Assembly (NCBI GenBank): GCA_963674685.2
Contig: CAXXWT010000003.1
Coordinates: 682,001-746,000, forward strand
Reading direction: 5' to 3'
DNA from: G963674685 sp963674685
GTDB lineage: Bacteria; Lernaellota; Lernaellaia; JACKCT01
DNA: 64,000 nt
A program made the position numbers and the translations under genes. The notes beneath the pieces were generated by a model that saw nothing but the letters and a program-made list of their open reading frames with translations, did no database searches and was not told where the DNA came from. Shown one piece after another: positions 17,489-27,056 of this stretch. Each line of letters starts with the position of its first letter. The first letter of the stretch is position 1.

Positions 17489-17842
17489 ATGACCATTGAA
17501 GAAATCATTGAAAAATTAAAAGCCGAGGAAACTCCGGACACAATCCTCTTAGTCGCGGACAATTCAATCGCGCAGAAACTCGTTGTGGCCTGGAAGACCG
17601 TGGAAATCACGCGACCGGATACGCCACAAGATTTCACGTCAATGAAAGAGGTATGGGCTGCGGTGCCCGCGACGTCGATCAAAAACGTCCTTTCAAAACC
17701 TATGAGCAATAATTCCATCCCAAAGGCAATGTCAAGGACGAAAAATAATTTTCTTCTTCATTTCATGATGAAGTACGGTAATCTTCGAAGAACCACAAAA
17801 CTCTTCACATTAATGGCTGTAATAAGTGTGGAAAATGTCTAA
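17489..17842 (+). CDS. Small protein of unknown function
   Basis: A 117-residue frame with a good ribosome site (GGGGGAG seven bases before the ATG). The first 60 residues look like a folded, mostly helical protein (start MTIEEIIEKLKAEETPD, then FTSMKEVWAAVPATSIKNVL). The last 50 residues are basic and low in similarity to anything I know, and may be out of frame. I do not recognise the family. It is followed after about 50 bases by a degraded DUF523 gene, and both sit in an AT-rich pocket that may be a site of decay or foreign DNA. Confidence 0.45.
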   Translation: MTIEEIIEKLKAEETPDTILLVADNSIAQKLVVAWKTVEITRPDTPQDFTSMKEVWAAVPATSIKNVLSKPMSNNSIPKAMSRTKNNFLLHFMMKYGNLRRTTKLFTLMAVISVENV

Positions 17843-17890
17843 GATTATAGTATTGTATGGGTTGGCAACATCGATTTTGGAGAAGGGCAA

Positions 17891-18413
17891 TTGTCGAAGA
17901 AAAACAATGCATCCACTGAAACCTTGTTATTGTTTGATTTACCCCAGATTCCAAAGTTTCTACCGCCGGTTCTCGTCAGTGCATGTTTTTTGGGCATTCC
18001 TTGCCGGCGGCACGGTCGCAGAGCCAAAGTCCGGACGAAATTGATCGAAAAGCTGAAACAGAAATATGTGTTGGCGCCGGTTTGCCCGGAACAACTCGGC
18101 GGCATGTCCACTCCGCGCACCGGCGAAACTTTACAGGGTGGAACCGGAGCGCAGGTGCTCGACGAAGGCATTCGGATATACGCTCCGGAAACCGGCGAAG
18201 ACATGACTGATTTTCACATCAAAGGCGGCAAAGTGGCCCTTGAAATCGCAGAAATTATCGGCGCGAAAAAAAGCCTCCTTTAAGGCGGCAGTCCATTATG
18301 CGATAAAGAGGGCATCGAGGCTGCCGAAGGCGGCAGGGATTTCAAATCAGCAGATCGAGGAAACGGCGGCGTTGCGTGAGTTGGGGCTGGAAAGTGATCC
18401 CGAGACTCAATAA
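17891..18413 (+). pseudogene. DUF523 family protein, broken by frameshifts
   Basis: From a TTG at 17891 the frame encodes a recognisable DUF523 protein: PPVLVSACFLGIPCRRHGR, VLAPVCPEQLGGMSTPR and TGEDMTDFHIKGG. It stops at 18283 just after an A7 run (18265-18271). The expected next motif, GSPLCDKEGIEAAEGG, is found in another frame, and a plausible C-terminal end (ALRELGLE) in a third, ending at 18413. At least two frame changes are therefore needed. The function of DUF523 is not established; its conserved Cys residues suggest metal or thiol chemistry. It may be a genuine pseudogene, or one of several sites where homopolymer length is wrong. Confidence 0.7.
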
Positions 18414-18426
18414 CCACCGCATTTCG

Positions 18427-20547
18427 ATGAAGACCAAACGAGGAAATATTGCGTTGCGAGGCGGCCAAGTTGCCGTCTACCTGTTATTGATCGCCGGCTT
18501 TTGCCTTTCTGTCTTCCCTGACTTTTTCAGTACGTTGTCCTTGCCCAGCCACGAAGAGCAAATGAACGGCAACCTGGCCAAAGACTTGCTTGATGGCGCG
18601 GTTACGCCCTTGGTGGAATATCGGTACCAGAAGTGGACGACCGGACAGTTCGTCTATGGATTCGCGCTATACCCGGCCTTTGCTGTCTTTGGTCAATACG
18701 ATACGGTCATCAAGGTCTACGGAGCAGCTTTCTCCCTGGCGACAATGCTCCTATGGTTCGCGTTCCTTCGTCGGTACGCGGGTCGCCTCCCGGCTTTCGC
18801 GGGCGTGCTGTTCTTCCTCGCGCCGCCCTTGCTGTATGCGAAGTATACAGTGATCGCCTATGGCAATCATAAGGAAAGCGCACTGTTTGCTATCGTGTTG
18901 TTATTCCTGCTGTACCGCCTTCTTGAGACCCGAAAATCGGCTCGCCGAGCATTCGTGATTGGCCTGGCGGCGGGGTTTGGGAGTTTCTTTTGCCTGCAGG
19001 TGTTGGCGCCGACGGCGACGGTGTTGCTGCTGTGGCTCGGCTGGCGAGAACGAAGCGAATTCAAGTATGAACTACCCTTTTTCGCGGCCGGCTTCGCGGT
19101 TGGTTTTCTGCCTTGCGTCGTCTGGTTCCTCGCCCAGGGAGAAAACGTGCTGGAGATCCTGTTTCCATTGGAATATGGGCGATCCGTGAGCGCCGCGCTG
19201 GTGGATAAGTTTGTCTTCAAAATCCCGCGACTGTGGCTTGCGACGATTCCGGCTTCACTGCAGTTCGAGTCATATCATGCCGCTTACATCTACCTGCTGT
19301 TTGTCGGGGTTGCGCTGGGCGTCGTGGTCCATCGAGAACGTCACTTGTTATCGGTTTTCGCAAACGGCATTTTACGGGGCGCCCCCAACATCACCGAGAA
19401 AAGCATCACACCCCCGGTTTGGCTGCCGGTGCTGCTATTTCTCGCGCTGTTTTCTGTTGCTTATGCCTTGAGCCGATTCTCGGTAGAAGAGGTGGGCGAT
19501 GTCTATTGGTCGCGCTATCTAATACCGGTCTATCCATTTTTCTTCGCCGCCCTGGCGGTTGCCATTTCGCGTTATCGGCCTTTCTCCTCTTTACTTATTG
19601 TGTTCGTGGTTTTGTCGCTCTGTTGGCACGCCCGGAACTTCGAGCAGCCTTTGAGGAACTTTGTAGCGGTCGTGAAAAAGGGCGACTTGACTCGCGTCGC
19701 AACGGCGGTGAAAGGGTACTATTACATAGAATACCTCGACCAAGGACTGGCAAGGGCGCTGAAAAAGATGACGCCGGCCGAATTTGCGTCGCACGGGGAG
19801 GCGATGTTGCGGCGAGTCTCGCCGGAATACCGCTGGAAAGCGTTTGAAGTCTGGGGTCGAGTATCTGGTTTACTCCGCCTCGATTCGGCAGTGTCGCCCA
19901 CTCAGGTCGATGCCGCGCACCTCAACCAGTTCCTTGCCGGCTGGGCCGCCGGGGCGGTGGAGTCGGCGCAAAGCGGCGCAAACGAAGATCTGGTATTCTC
20001 GCCAGCGATTCTCGAAGACGTGGTCGGGCGGTTCGGCCCCGAGTCGGATCTAACGTCCGCCGCCTGGATGGGAGTCGGTCGAAGAATCCATGACTCATTA
20101 TTGGTGGATTCGTATCTGGACAATACCCTCCAAGCCCTCAAAGGCGAGGCCCGGCCATGGCATCCCGAGTATTTTCATGCCGCCCAACATATTATTGCTC
20201 AAATTCCTCCAGACCAGGTCGCCGCGGCGGCGGAAGGCATTGGCATGGCCGTCGCCCACTACAGCAGTTCTTTTCCACGGCTTCGGCGCGCGCTGGCGCT
20301 CCTTTTTGCAGCGGCGGACCCGACTACGGTCTGGCAGGCGTTTTTGACTGGTGTGGGCCGTGGTATGGCGCGGGAAATAACCGCCATTTTCAATCATGTG
20401 CCCCAAAACGCCCTGGAACGCCCGGCTGCAATATCCGATGGCGACTGGCTGGAAATCAAAAAGGGTTTGTTCGACGAGTTTTGGGCGTTGAATTATCAGT
20501 TGTCTTGTGATGAACGGTTTTGCGAATTGCGCTGGGGCGTTCGATGA
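18427..20547 (+). CDS. Multispanning glycosyltransferase-39-like membrane protein with soluble tail
   Basis: About the first 430 residues (from the ATG at 18427) contain many hydrophobic segments, in the layout of GT-C/ArnT-like transferases: a first membrane helix (VAVYLLLIAGFCLSV), then an external loop with the acidic motif LPSHEEQMNGN where the catalytic acid of this fold would lie. The last 270 residues are soluble and of unknown family. Such enzymes move a sugar from a polyprenyl-phosphate donor to a lipid or protein outside the membrane. A GTG at 18376 would add 17 residues. It is followed after 17 bases by another large membrane protein, so the two probably form an operon. Confidence 0.7.
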   Translation: MKTKRGNIALRGGQVAVYLLLIAGFCLSVFPDFFSTLSLPSHEEQMNGNLAKDLLDGAVTPLVEYRYQKWTTGQFVYGFALYPAFAVFGQYDTVIKVYGAAFSLATMLLWFAFLRRYAGRLPAFAGVLFFLAPPLLYAKYTVIAYGNHKESALFAIVLLFLLYRLLETRKSARRAFVIGLAAGFGSFFCLQVLAPTATVLLLWLGWRERSEFKYELPFFAAGFAVGFLPCVVWFLAQGENVLEILFPLEYGRSVSAALVDKFVFKIPRLWLATIPASLQFESYHAAYIYLLFVGVALGVVVHRERHLLSVFANGILRGAPNITEKSITPPVWLPVLLFLALFSVAYALSRFSVEEVGDVYWSRYLIPVYPFFFAALAVAISRYRPFSSLLIVFVVLSLCWHARNFEQPLRNFVAVVKKGDLTRVATAVKGYYYIEYLDQGLARALKKMTPAEFASHGEAMLRRVSPEYRWKAFEVWGRVSGLLRLDSAVSPTQVDAAHLNQFLAGWAAGAVESAQSGANEDLVFSPAILEDVVGRFGPESDLTSAAWMGVGRRIHDSLLVDSYLDNTLQALKGEARPWHPEYFHAAQHIIAQIPPDQVAAAAEGIGMAVAHYSSSFPRLRRALALLFAAADPTTVWQAFLTGVGRGMAREITAIFNHVPQNALERPAAISDGDWLEIKKGLFDEFWALNYQLSCDERFCELRWGVR

Positions 20548-20564
20548 ACGTTTGGTAGCAAACA

Positions 20565-22976
20565 ATGTCGAATTCATGCGACACGTACAAAAACGAAAAC
20601 GACGCCCCTCGTCTACAAGGCTGGGTCCGGGCAGGGTGCTGGTTGCTGGGCGGCGCGGCCATTATCACCACCGTCGCGTGGCAGTGCGTCAGCCCTTTTG
20701 GAACGCCGGCAGCTTTCGCGAGGGTGACCCCGCAGCTTTCTCTTTCTTCCGGCTTGACGGCCTTGCTGACACTCAGCGGGATTCGCTTCCACCTTGCGCA
20801 GGTGGCGTCGTCGGCCCTGCAGCTGGCCGCAATCGTTATGCTGGCCGCCCAATTCGGCCGCCGGTTCGCTACAGGCTGGGCTTGCGCCATTCCACTAATG
20901 GCCTTACTCGCCGCGCCCGTCTTCTGGCAGATGGGCGTCACGATCAACTATTCGGCCGGAACCGTAATTGGCGCGCTGTTTCTCCAACAGGCATTCCTTT
21001 CACCAACGCACAAAGCCGGCTGGGTGGCGGTGACCTTTGCCATTGCCGCCATAGTCGCTTTTCTCGAATCGCCACTGCCGTTCTATGTTCTGCCGGGGGC
21101 ATTTGTACTGCTTTTTGAAGGGGACAATAGGGCAAAAAGAATCCGCCGGTCTCTATTCGTTGTTTTCCTTGCCCTGGCGACCACGCGATTGGTTCTACAG
21201 TCCGCCGGCCTACAGTTAGAGGCGCCGGTCTGGTCCGGCGTCTTTGGCATCTGGAACGGCCCGGAAACCGAGTTGCACCAGCCATACTACACGCTCCTGA
21301 TGCTTGTGGCCTACCGGGCGCTACCTCTGATACTGGCTTTGGTCTTTGTGCTGGACGCTCGATATTCCAGGAAGAACGTAGATCGCCAAGACCTCGCCTT
21401 CTTCCTGTTTGCCTGGGCGCCTATTGTACCCGCGGTACTGAAGAACGACCGTAATCCGTGGCTCCTGATGCCTTGTTTGGTCGTGCTGGCCGCTTGGCTC
21501 CTTCGCTCGGCCGAGAAGGCTCGGGTAAAATGGCTGCCGGCAACGAGTCGGATATTGCTGGTGCTGTATGCGCTGCTGGCCGCGGGAAATATTACAGTCA
21601 TGGCTTCGGCCCTGATTGCTCCTCGGCCATGTGTTCTGGCCGCGTTGGATCTACCCGTGCCGCGCAACCCTCAGCCGGTTGAAAAGGCCATCGCAGAAAG
21701 GCTGACCGCTGCAAAAAGCGCGGACCCCGCGGAACGCACGCTACTTTATCTGACCCATGACAATCTCGATATCAGTGCAATAAGGGATTACGCGGCCATG
21801 AACCGGCGGGCAGCGGTCATGACGTCGACGATCATTGTCGGAGAAGACACGTTCTCAGCCAAAATCGAGGACCTGCCATTCATTCAGCGCGTGTGTGTGC
21901 TCGGTGATGCTTGGCCGATTCTGCCGCCAGGCCGATCGGCCGAACGGTCAGCTGTTTTTCGCGCCCTGTTCGGTCCCGGCGACACCAAGCCACTGCCGAA
22001 AGGGCTTGTCCTCACCGTGTTTGACAACCGAATGCTAGCGGCCCTGCGCCGAGCCGCGCCAAAGATCGCTCTTGACCGCCGGCAAATTGTGCAAGCAGGG
22101 AAAACGAGCTGGGAAAAGCGGGATCTCAGCGCATCATTAGATATCTTTAGATTTCTCGCCACCGCTTACCCGAACGACGACGAAGTCGTGCGCTTACTGG
22201 CGCAAAGCCTGACTCTTGCAGATCAAACGCAGGAAGCAAAAACCCGCTGGACACAGTTCTTTCGACAGGCGGTTTCATTTGGCGACAAGTTGTTTGCCTT
22301 GGACTTTATCGCGGAGCAGGAAGTGATCGGGGCGTTGCCGGCCCGCACGTTTGAAGAATACTTGACCCCGCTGCTCGCGCAATTCGGCCATGATCCGAAT
22401 TTGCGCTACGCCCTGATTTCAGCCGAAGTACGCTTCCACCAACTGCGCCGTGATTGGCCTGCCGCTTTGGCCACCCTACGCGCGATGCGCCACACTGCCC
22501 GACCGGATCAATTTCCCGGAATCGACCTTGTCATAGCACACGTGTTGCATAGTCTTTCACGAGACGCAGAGGCGATGGAATTGTTGCGGCGCAACCTAAA
22601 GATTGCCGCTCAGGGGCCTGTCTTCGCCGACTCCGCTTTTTTGCTGGCTAAACTGCTGGCGGATCATGGCGATGTCGCCCGCGCGCAACAAAACATCGAA
22701 CTCGGCCGCACGCCGAATTGTGATTTGAACACCTATTTGGATGCCTTGCTCTACGTTGCCGGGCACATGCCGCCGGAGGATCAATACCGCTGCCTTGTTG
22801 CCGCCCTGCCGCATGTACTCGGCGCATCGCGAAGTCTTCTCCACATCGAAATTGCCAAGTTGGCGTTAGCGCGCGAAGACAAGGAGGAAGCTAAACGCCA
22901 TTTCACCCATGCGATGAAGGACGCGCCGGATGCTGACACGCGCCGCTGGCTGGAAGATACGCTAAACGAGATGTGA
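20565..22976 (+). CDS. Membrane protein with helical-repeat C-terminal domain
   Basis: The 803-residue protein has about ten hydrophobic segments in the first 360 residues, then a soluble region of about 440 residues rich in TPR-like helix pairs (for example AYPNDDEVVRLLAQSL and SAFLLAKLLADHGDVARA). No catalytic motif is evident; the membrane part resembles GT-C proteins loosely. It starts 17 bases after the preceding glycosyltransferase-like gene and probably works with it, perhaps in moving or decorating a surface glycan. No strong ribosome site is seen, which suggests translational coupling. The identity is uncertain. Confidence 0.6.
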   Translation: MSNSCDTYKNENDAPRLQGWVRAGCWLLGGAAIITTVAWQCVSPFGTPAAFARVTPQLSLSSGLTALLTLSGIRFHLAQVASSALQLAAIVMLAAQFGRRFATGWACAIPLMALLAAPVFWQMGVTINYSAGTVIGALFLQQAFLSPTHKAGWVAVTFAIAAIVAFLESPLPFYVLPGAFVLLFEGDNRAKRIRRSLFVVFLALATTRLVLQSAGLQLEAPVWSGVFGIWNGPETELHQPYYTLLMLVAYRALPLILALVFVLDARYSRKNVDRQDLAFFLFAWAPIVPAVLKNDRNPWLLMPCLVVLAAWLLRSAEKARVKWLPATSRILLVLYALLAAGNITVMASALIAPRPCVLAALDLPVPRNPQPVEKAIAERLTAAKSADPAERTLLYLTHDNLDISAIRDYAAMNRRAAVMTSTIIVGEDTFSAKIEDLPFIQRVCVLGDAWPILPPGRSAERSAVFRALFGPGDTKPLPKGLVLTVFDNRMLAALRRAAPKIALDRRQIVQAGKTSWEKRDLSASLDIFRFLATAYPNDDEVVRLLAQSLTLADQTQEAKTRWTQFFRQAVSFGDKLFALDFIAEQEVIGALPARTFEEYLTPLLAQFGHDPNLRYALISAEVRFHQLRRDWPAALATLRAMRHTARPDQFPGIDLVIAHVLHSLSRDAEAMELLRRNLKIAAQGPVFADSAFLLAKLLADHGDVARAQQNIELGRTPNCDLNTYLDALLYVAGHMPPEDQYRCLVAALPHVLGASRSLLHIEIAKLALAREDKEEAKRHFTHAMKDAPDADTRRWLEDTLNEM

Positions 22977-23292
22977 GCCGCGTGCGGGGGTAATGGAATC
23001 ACCACCCACAGCGCGGCAATCAGGATTCGCATTGTTGGAAGTAGGATAGTTATGTATCAGATCATGTTGGCGGCATGGTCAGCGCGCCGGAGACCACTTA
23101 TTCGGTAAAGCTGATCAGATGAATTCCTGTTGCGCGCCCATTCCCCTTTTTGCTTTCATCCATGAGAAAACTTTTCAGGCAAGCTGTCAGGTTGCATGCC
23201 TCCCCGGAAAGGATATTATAAAACCCGACGCATACGGGTGATCTCTCGCACGCGCCATATGTTTCATAACTGAATCAAAGGAGAAAAAAATC
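22977..23292. other. Intergenic region with possible hairpin and promoter
   Basis: About 315 bases without a gene. Directly after the stop of the upstream membrane protein an imperfect long stem can form (GCCGCG at 22977-22982 with CGCGGC at 23012-23017), but no T-run follows, so it is a weak terminator candidate. A sigma-70-like promoter lies at 23192-23219. Nothing else is recognisable. Confidence 0.45.
23192..23219 (+). promoter_or_regulatory. Candidate sigma-70 promoter of the DsrE-like gene
   Basis: A -35 box TTGCAT (23192-23197), 16-bp spacer and -10 box TATTAT (23214-23219) lie about 75 bases upstream of the ATG at 23293. The match is good by eye but is not experimentally supported. 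Confidence 0.5.
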
Positions 23293-23739
23293 ATGGCGAC
23301 TCCGGAAAATCTGTTGATCATCGTGAACAGCGCAACCGAAAATCCTTACAATCAATATGCGTCGTATGTCGTCGCATTCCTGTCCAAGCACCTGGGCAAG
23401 GTGAAGAACGTGACTTTGTATTACGGCCCGAACGGCGTGAAGATGGCCAAGAAGGGCACGTTGGCGGGCATCCCCATCAATGACGACGTCAAGAATCTGA
23501 TCGCCGGCCAGTTGGACGGCCTGTCCGCATCCGACCTGCCGGACAATCTGGAGCAGTTCGCCCGTTTTCTGAAAGATCAATTAGGCGTCGTGATTGCGTC
23601 CTGCGCCACTTTCAACGTTATCGACGGTCTGGCCAAGTCGCTTGACGATACCGAAGGTCTGGAAGACTTCATCGTGCCGATCAAGCTGCCGCAGGCGGCT
23701 GAAGCGCTGATGGCGGCGGACAAGATACTGTATTACTGA
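23293..23739 (+). CDS. DsrE/DsrF-like protein
   Basis: A 148-residue protein with the DsrE-like fold: LLIIVNSATENPYNQYAS at the N-terminus, a second strand NVTLYYGPNGVKMA and a C-terminal helix-strand LPQAAEALMAADKILYY. DsrE-family proteins carry sulfur as persulfide or act in redox relay. One Cys occurs in VVIASCATFNV, near the position of the active Cys in many family members. It stands alone with a strong ribosome site (AAAGGAG) and its own likely promoter; the downstream gene is on the other strand. The specific partner is unknown. Confidence 0.82.
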   Translation: MATPENLLIIVNSATENPYNQYASYVVAFLSKHLGKVKNVTLYYGPNGVKMAKKGTLAGIPINDDVKNLIAGQLDGLSASDLPDNLEQFARFLKDQLGVVIASCATFNVIDGLAKSLDDTEGLEDFIVPIKLPQAAEALMAADKILYY

Positions 23740-23913
23740 CGACGCCGGTTCCGGCGACCGGAGCATTGCGCGAAGACGAGCCGTGAGCGCGTCCTCGGTT
23801 TACCTGCTTGGGAAAAGACACACGGGGCGCAGGAAGGTAAAGGCCTATGTTTTTCGCGGAATTATATCCGGCGTATTTTTTCATAAACAGCCGCGACCGC
23901 GCGTAATTTTTTC

Positions 23914-26127
23914 TCACGAAGAAAGAACGGATTTTACCGCCATCGAAACCTTCATGATGTCCGATTCTTCCAATTGCGGGTAAATCGGCAGATGAACCAT
24001 GTTTTTAACTGCCTCGGTCGCATTTGTTCCGTCGCCGGCGTTTTCCATCCCGGGCAGCGTCGGCCCGGAAAAAATATTGCCGCCGTGCGTATCGATGCCC
24101 AAAGACAGCAAGCGCCGCCGGAAAACATCCCGGTCTGAAACCCTGACGACGAAACTCATGTAGATATTTTCGCCTTCGGGGGCCAACGCCGCCGTTTCGA
24201 TTCCCGGCGTCCCCTTGAGTTGCTCCAAAAGCAGATTGCCGTTGCGGATTCGCCGCCGGTTCGCGTCATCGAGTCCGGCCAGTTGACTCATCCCGATCCG
24301 CCCTTGAAACGGCCGGGGCATAAGCCGAGCCTGCGTATCCACCTTTCCGTTTGCCCCGGGCGCTTCGTCGGTGAGATATTCGATGGGATCGACTCCCCGA
24401 TTTTTCAAAACCTTCAGAATCGGCGCGACCATCGTGTTCCACAGCGCCGGTCTCGTCGCCAGGCGCATTCCCATGGCCGCCATCAGGCGCCCGGTCAGAG
24501 CAAGTCGCCCGATGGTCGGCAAAGCCTCCATAAATGCGCTGGCCTTTTCGGCGACCTCCGAAGAATTCGTCACGGCCATGCCCGCCCACAGGGCCGAGAG
24601 ATTTTTCGTGGGGCCGAATGAGAAAAATCCTCCCTGTCCGAATGATCCGAGCCTTTTGCCTTTGTACACGCAACCGCAACCCTGGGCGCAATCCTCGATT
24701 ACGGAAAGTCCACGGTCATTTGCGATCCGCGTGATTTCCTCCATATTGCAGGCCCGCCCGTAAAGATGCACGGGGATAACGGCCGCGGTCGAAGAGTTGA
24801 CGGCCGATTCCAGCTTGCGTGTGTCGAGGCAATAGGTGGACGGATTGATGTCGACAAAGCGGGTCTTAAGTCCGAAGTCCCGCAAAATCGCCGGAATCGC
24901 ATGAAAAGTCAGTGCAGGCAAAATCACTTCTTTGCCTTTTGGGATGTCCAGGGCGGATAGAAGTCCAGTCAACGCGATTCTCCCGGACGGCGCGGGGATA
25001 GCGTATTTCACGCCGATAAGCGCGGCGAACGCATCCGAAAACTTGCGCATGGAATCGCCCGCGGCGCTCGTTTTGCAAAATCCGGAAAACAGAGCCGAAA
25101 CGGTTTCTTTGAAGGTGAGGGGCGGGATGAATCGGGGGATATTTCTCATGATCAAATCATAACTTGCGCATCCGGGGATGTCGATGACCCCCTGATTTTG
25201 CTGGCGGATTTCCACGGAAGTATGCCCGAACCGCTGATGCCGGTCGGTTTTGATTTTCAGATCGCAAGGATGGCATGCGCCGAAATGCCGGCAAGGTCGG
25301 AATACGTCGTCGATCACGAAATTTTCATCGCAGAGCCGGCCGACGGGCGGCCGCCCCAGATACAGATCGGCGTGGCACCTGAAAACATGACCGGAGGGGC
25401 CTACGATCAACTCCGAGATTCTGCAATCCACGGCGCGCAAGGCGCCGTTCACGGAACCTTCGTATTTATAAACGCCGTAAAGCCGGCCCCGGTAAAATCC
25501 GAGAAAATCTTTGACGCGAAAATCGATCTTGGCCTTTTCGCACTCCCGTCGCGCGCGTAAGACTTCCGCTTCGAATGCCGGATGATTCACCGCCCAGACG
25601 CCCACCGAGTATCCGCTTTCGAGCAAGGCGGACGTCTTTGATTTCAATTCGTCGAAACTCATGTTTTCCGGATGGTACGAAACTCGTATGGAGGCGTAGG
25701 GCGCCTCGCGCCTGAGGCGCCGGGGCGAAATTTTTTGCATAAACTCATTCACGTCGAACCGCAAATTCGTGAGAATGTCGATATTCAGTTCGGGTTTCAG
25801 CCCGTTGATGATTTGGAAAAAGTCGGGGTGCAGACTCGGCTCGCCCCCTTCCAGGGTTACGGGAACATCCTTCGGAAGATCGAGCCGGTTCAATCCGCGA
25901 ATCCAATCGGAGCCGGGAATCGGCTTGTAGGGGAAATTTCTACGTCGCCCGGATCTTCCGAATTCATTCAGGCAATATGAACAGCGCAGGTTGCAGTCGA
26001 GGGTGAGAAAAGCGGCAAGATAATTGTAGCGCTTCGGCCAGGCCGGTCCGGCCGGTTTGCCGCCTTGCGTTTCCCTGGGATCCTTATTGTTCAACTTCAA
26101 ATTCCCGGCGATGATTCGGTTCCCCAT
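23914..26127 (-). CDS. Radical SAM enzyme fused to a DegT/DnrJ/EryC1 aminotransferase
   Basis: The N-terminal half (about 1-340) is a radical SAM domain with C45, C49 and C52 (CNLRCSYC), the GGEP motif (TLEGGEPSLH), and later Cys residues (C251, C266, C279, C285 and C288) that could hold an auxiliary cluster. From about residue 365 it is a complete PLP-dependent sugar aminotransferase of the DegT family: D479 in VIEDCAQG and PLP lysine K508 in SFGPTKNL. Both active sites appear intact. It starts 31 bases inside the end of the GT9 gene and is last in a four-gene minus-strand operon. The substrate is unknown; DegT enzymes act on nucleotide-linked keto sugars. A fusion of these two families is unfamiliar to me. 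Confidence 0.88.
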   Translation of the reverse strand: MGNRIIAGNLKLNNKDPRETQGGKPAGPAWPKRYNYLAAFLTLDCNLRCSYCLNEFGRSGRRRNFPYKPIPGSDWIRGLNRLDLPKDVPVTLEGGEPSLHPDFFQIINGLKPELNIDILTNLRFDVNEFMQKISPRRLRREAPYASIRVSYHPENMSFDELKSKTSALLESGYSVGVWAVNHPAFEAEVLRARRECEKAKIDFRVKDFLGFYRGRLYGVYKYEGSVNGALRAVDCRISELIVGPSGHVFRCHADLYLGRPPVGRLCDENFVIDDVFRPCRHFGACHPCDLKIKTDRHQRFGHTSVEIRQQNQGVIDIPGCASYDLIMRNIPRFIPPLTFKETVSALFSGFCKTSAAGDSMRKFSDAFAALIGVKYAIPAPSGRIALTGLLSALDIPKGKEVILPALTFHAIPAILRDFGLKTRFVDINPSTYCLDTRKLESAVNSSTAAVIPVHLYGRACNMEEITRIANDRGLSVIEDCAQGCGCVYKGKRLGSFGQGGFFSFGPTKNLSALWAGMAVTNSSEVAEKASAFMEALPTIGRLALTGRLMAAMGMRLATRPALWNTMVAPILKVLKNRGVDPIEYLTDEAPGANGKVDTQARLMPRPFQGRIGMSQLAGLDDANRRRIRNGNLLLEQLKGTPGIETAALAPEGENIYMSFVVRVSDRDVFRRRLLSLGIDTHGGNIFSGPTLPGMENAGDGTNATEAVKNMVHLPIYPQLEESDIMKVSMAVKSVLSS

Positions 26128-27050
26128 TGCGTGATCGCATCATAAACATCTTCAGGGGAAATATGCGCCATGCACGTGTCGTCATAGGGGCATTCCGGCT
26201 TATAACAGGGGATGCATTCCCGATCCACTTCCGGAGTCAGCACTTTGAGCCTCTCAGTCGGCGTCAGTTCCTTGATCGATGTCGGCCCCATCAAAGCCAC
26301 CACTTTCTTTCCCTGCGCGATTCCCAAATGGAGTCCCAGGGAATCGTTGGTGACAAGCAGCCGGCAGGAGTGAATCCATTGGATGTAGCCCTTCAGGTTG
26401 TTCAAGTGCTGTTGCCAAGAATATGTATGCCGGCCTTTCAACATGGCTTCGAGATGGTCCCAATGAGCAGCCGGCCAGGCTTTTAGAGGAAACTTCGGGC
26501 CGACGTGCGTGTTGAAGCCGATATCGAAAACCGCCTCGGCGTCCGGTTTATAGCCCAATATGGCGCTTTCCCCTTTCCAGGTCGCGCCGAGCATGGAAAA
26601 CAAGACCTGCTCCCAGGTTTTCCCATTGAGTTTTTTCGCGCCCTCCCGCGTGGCGATGGCCAGCGCTTCATAGCCGTTTTCGTAAGCCCTGGTTTCGCCG
26701 GTTTTTTTGTTGAACCGAAAGCCGTATCGCTGTCGGGCTTTCACGCGGTCCGCCAGGGAACAGATCCCGGGATGTTTTTCCAGATTGATAACGACATCGT
26801 ATATTTCGGTCTGAAGTTGCAGGGAAGTCAGCAGATTAAAGGGGAGAATCCGGTCGATATAGGGATTGCCCGTCAATAAAGGGATCGCGGCGGCGTCCGT
26901 CAGCCATGTGACGTAGTCTTCTTTGAACAGGTGCAGCAAGACCGTCGTTCGGAAAACGTCGCCCAAACTGCAAAGGTACACGTTATCGGGAGTCAGGGTT
27001 TCCGAATAGCCCATTTTGATGATGAGTACTTTTTTTCTTCCCGGCTTCAT
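26097..27050 (-). CDS. Glycosyltransferase family 9 (heptosyltransferase-like)
   Basis: A 317-residue protein with the GT9/ADP-heptose:LPS heptosyltransferase pattern: N-terminal strand KKVLIIKMG and SLGDVFRTTVLL, a FNLLTS...DVVINLE middle, and a C-terminal nucleotide-sugar region ending in LLVTNDSLGLHLGIAQGKKVVALMGPT. The late Cys-rich segment (CIPCYKPECPYDDTC) occurs in many bacterial GT9 proteins. It acts at the inner face of the membrane on a lipid-linked saccharide. Six bases separate it from the cupin gene upstream and it overlaps the radical SAM-DegT gene downstream. Confidence 0.87.
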   Translation of the reverse strand: MKPGRKKVLIIKMGYSETLTPDNVYLCSLGDVFRTTVLLHLFKEDYVTWLTDAAAIPLLTGNPYIDRILPFNLLTSLQLQTEIYDVVINLEKHPGICSLADRVKARQRYGFRFNKKTGETRAYENGYEALAIATREGAKKLNGKTWEQVLFSMLGATWKGESAILGYKPDAEAVFDIGFNTHVGPKFPLKAWPAAHWDHLEAMLKGRHTYSWQQHLNNLKGYIQWIHSCRLLVTNDSLGLHLGIAQGKKVVALMGPTSIKELTPTERLKVLTPEVDRECIPCYKPECPYDDTCMAHISPEDVYDAITQWGTESSPGI

Positions 27051-27056
27051 TGGGTT

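Noticed and set aside
23746..23761. CCGGT/ACCGG stem after the DsrE-like gene as a terminator
   Set aside because: The stem is short and no T-run follows.
23783..23983. A 66-residue plus-strand frame after the DsrE-like gene
   Set aside because: It runs antisense into the end of the radical SAM-DegT gene and has no ribosome site.
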